A stretch of DNA of 64,000 nt, from positions 4,402,001-4,466,000 of the forward strand of contig NZ_CP036426.1 in the NCBI RefSeq assembly GCF_007752535.1, given 5' to 3'. This stretch comes from Tautonia plasticadhaerens (GTDB lineage Bacteria > Planctomycetota > Planctomycetia > Isosphaerales > Isosphaeraceae). A program made the position numbers and the translations under genes. The notes under the pieces are model-generated. The model saw only the letters and a list, made by a program, of their open reading frames with translations. It ran no database searches and was not told the origin of the DNA. How positions within the stretch are numbered: the first letter of the stretch is position 1; each line of letters opens with the position of its first letter. This document shows positions 62,716-64,000 of the stretch, one piece after another.

Positions 62716-64000
62716 CTACCGTCTCAACTTCCCCAGGTCCTCCCAGAATCCCGGGTAGGTCTTGGCGACGCACCCGGGATCCTCGATCGTCACCCCCTCG
62801 GCCTTCAGGCCGACCGTGGCGAAGGACATCGCCATCCGGTGGTCGTCGTAGGTGGCGATCCGGGCGGGGGCGATCGAGTCGGGCGGGAAGATGACCAGGC
62901 CGTCGGGGTGCTCGTCGACCCCGGCGCCGAGCTTGCGCAGCTCGGCCGCCAGCGCGGCGATCCGGTCGGTCTCCTTGTGGCGGATGTGGGCGACGTTGCG
63001 GATCCGGGTCGGCCCGTGGGCGAACAGGGCCACCGCGGCCAGCGTCATCACCGTGTCGCTGATCGCGTTCATGTCCACGTCGATCCCCACCAGGGGAGCC
63101 CCGCCGGTCACGGTGATCGACGACTTCGACCGGTCGACGGCGCAGCCCATGTGCTCTAGCAGGTCGACGAACCCCACGTCCCCCTGGATCGACCCCGTCC
63201 CCAGCCCCTCGACCGTGACCGACCCGCCCGCGATCGCCGCCGCCGCGAAGAAGTAGCTGGCGGCCGAGGCGTCGGGCTCGATCGCGTAGGTCCTCGCGGT
63301 GTACGGCGCCGGCTCGACGTTGAACCGCTTGAAGTCCCGGTTGCTGATCCTCCGGCCGAAGGCGGCCATCACGTCCAGCGTCATGGCGATGTACGGCTTC
63401 GAGACGAGCGTCCCCTGCACCTCCACCGTGGTCGGCCCCTTGGCGCAGGGCAGGGCCATGAGCAGGCCGCTGAGGAACTGGCTCGACACGTCCCCCCGGA
63501 CCTCGGCGAAGCCGCCGTCGAGCCCGTCGGCCTGGACCACGACCGGCGGGCACCCCGTCCCCAGCTCGCTCCGGGCGTCGGCCCCCAGGCGGTTGAGCGC
63601 CAGCAGGAGGTCGGCCACCGGCCGCTCCCGCATCCGGGGGACGCCGTCGAGCCGGAAGGTCCCCCGGCCGACGCTCACCATCGCCGTCAAGAACCGCAGG
63701 GTCGTGCCCGAGTTGCCGACGAACAGCTCGGCCTCCCGGGCGGGGAAGTGCCGTCCGCAGCCCTCGACGACCACCGTCGCCGCCTCCCGGTCGTGCTCGA
63801 CCGCCAGGCCGATCGCCCTCAGCCCCTCGGCCATCACCCTGGTGTCGTCGCTATCCAGCGCCCCCGTCAGCGTGCTCCGGCCCCGGGCCAGCCCGGCGAC
63901 CACCAGCGCCCGGTTGGTCAAGCTCTTGGATCCCGGCACCCGGATCCGGGTCTCCGGCGGGTGGGGCAGGGGGGAGACGGTCAGCTCGGCGGGGTACTCG
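62716..64000 (-). CDS. aroA: 3-phosphoshikimate 1-carboxyvinyltransferase (EPSP synthase), 5' end outside the window
   Basis: At least 428 codons; the reading frame stays open to the edge, where residues EYPAELTVSPLPHPPETRIR precede VPGSKSLTNRALVVAGLARG. Also seen: LFVGNSGTTLRFLTAMVS, SSQFLSGLLMALP, RHKETDRIAALAAELRKLGA and DDHRMAMSFATVGLK, the signatures of EPSP synthase. It catalyses the sixth step of the shikimate pathway, joining phosphoenolpyruvate to shikimate 3-phosphate. The true start lies beyond position 64000; the GTG at 63939 is an internal codon of the conserved PGSKS block. End is TAG at 62716. Confidence 0.95.
   Translation of the reverse strand, partial: EYPAELTVSPLPHPPETRIRVPGSKSLTNRALVVAGLARGRSTLTGALDSDDTRVMAEGLRAIGLAVEHDREAATVVVEGCGRHFPAREAELFVGNSGTTLRFLTAMVSVGRGTFRLDGVPRMRERPVADLLLALNRLGADARSELGTGCPPVVVQADGLDGGFAEVRGDVSSQFLSGLLMALPCAKGPTTVEVQGTLVSKPYIAMTLDVMAAFGRRISNRDFKRFNVEPAPYTARTYAIEPDASAASYFFAAAAIAGGSVTVEGLGTGSIQGDVGFVDLLEHMGCAVDRSKSSITVTGGAPLVGIDVDMNAISDTVMTLAAVALFAHGPTRIRNVAHIRHKETDRIAALAAELRKLGAGVDEHPDGLVIFPPDSIAPARIATYDDHRMAMSFATVGLKAEGVTIEDPGCVAKTYPGFWEDLGKLRR

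Overview
The window is a very GC-rich (roughly 70%) bacterial chromosome segment that reads as a planctomycete, most probably of the Isosphaeraceae (Tautonia/Isosphaera-like). I infer this from gene content rather than from a marker gene. It carries a planctomycete-type cytochrome protein of the PSCyt1/DUF1549/DUF1553 kind beside a DUF1501 protein, large Ser/Thr kinases fused to WD40 or formylglycine-generating-enzyme-like domains, Tat-exported Gfo/Idh/MocA proteins, neutral-ceramidase-like proteins and a VPVT-repeat protein. No rRNA, tRNA, CRISPR array, transposase or phage gene was seen. The segment looks like ordinary chromosome with about 49 genes. Only the last gene (aroA-like) runs off the edge.

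Layout. 1-4.2 kb: a small hypothetical gene, an MFS transporter, and a divergent dehydrogenase/epimerase pair. 4.3-10.5 kb: a signalling block with a Ser/Thr kinase-WD40 protein converging on a histidine kinase and a response regulator that ends in a PP2C-type phosphatase. 10.6-13.2 kb: a glycosyltransferase and a nucleotide-sugar epimerase. 13.4-18.1 kb: a large catalase, an overlapping DUF6883/DUF4926-like gene pair, a PLP aminotransferase and a VOC protein. 18.1-24.3 kb: a lipase-like protein, an SMI1/KNR4 protein behind a cNMP-binding protein, a proline-rich lipoprotein and a DegT aminotransferase. 24.7-33.3 kb: a ClC channel, a Tat-exported Gfo/Idh/MocA protein, a kinase-DUF2934-FGE fusion, glycerol kinase, and two tandem small membrane paralogues.

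33.3-41.9 kb is a minus-strand polysaccharide cluster. It holds a GT39-like membrane protein, an ABC-2 permease and ATPase, two unusually long proteins that each fuse two GT-B glycosyltransferases, and a small coiled-coil protein. The last three genes overlap by a few bases. 42-43 kb holds an SDR. 43.2-47.8 kb holds the DUF1501 and PSCyt1-LamG-DUF1549-DUF1553 pair. 48-58 kb holds another glycosyltransferase, small hypothetical genes, two ceramidase-like proteins, a double alpha/beta hydrolase, a VPVT-repeat protein with its own low-GC promoter region and strong hairpin, and a PHA-granule-type protein. 58-64 kb holds a sulfotransferase-like protein, leucyl aminopeptidase, a PEGA lipoprotein, a radical SAM protein and the 5'-truncated aroA.

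Best leads for new biology are the DUF6883/DUF4926 overlapping pair (two-component cassette of unknown role), the kinase fusions, the fused double glycosyltransferases within an ABC export operon, the tandem membrane paralogues, and a 30-bp perfect palindrome inside a small ORF. Three intergenic sites share a TTGCC-N17-TA..AT promoter form. Gene functions are family-level calls made by reading the sequence; no database search was run.
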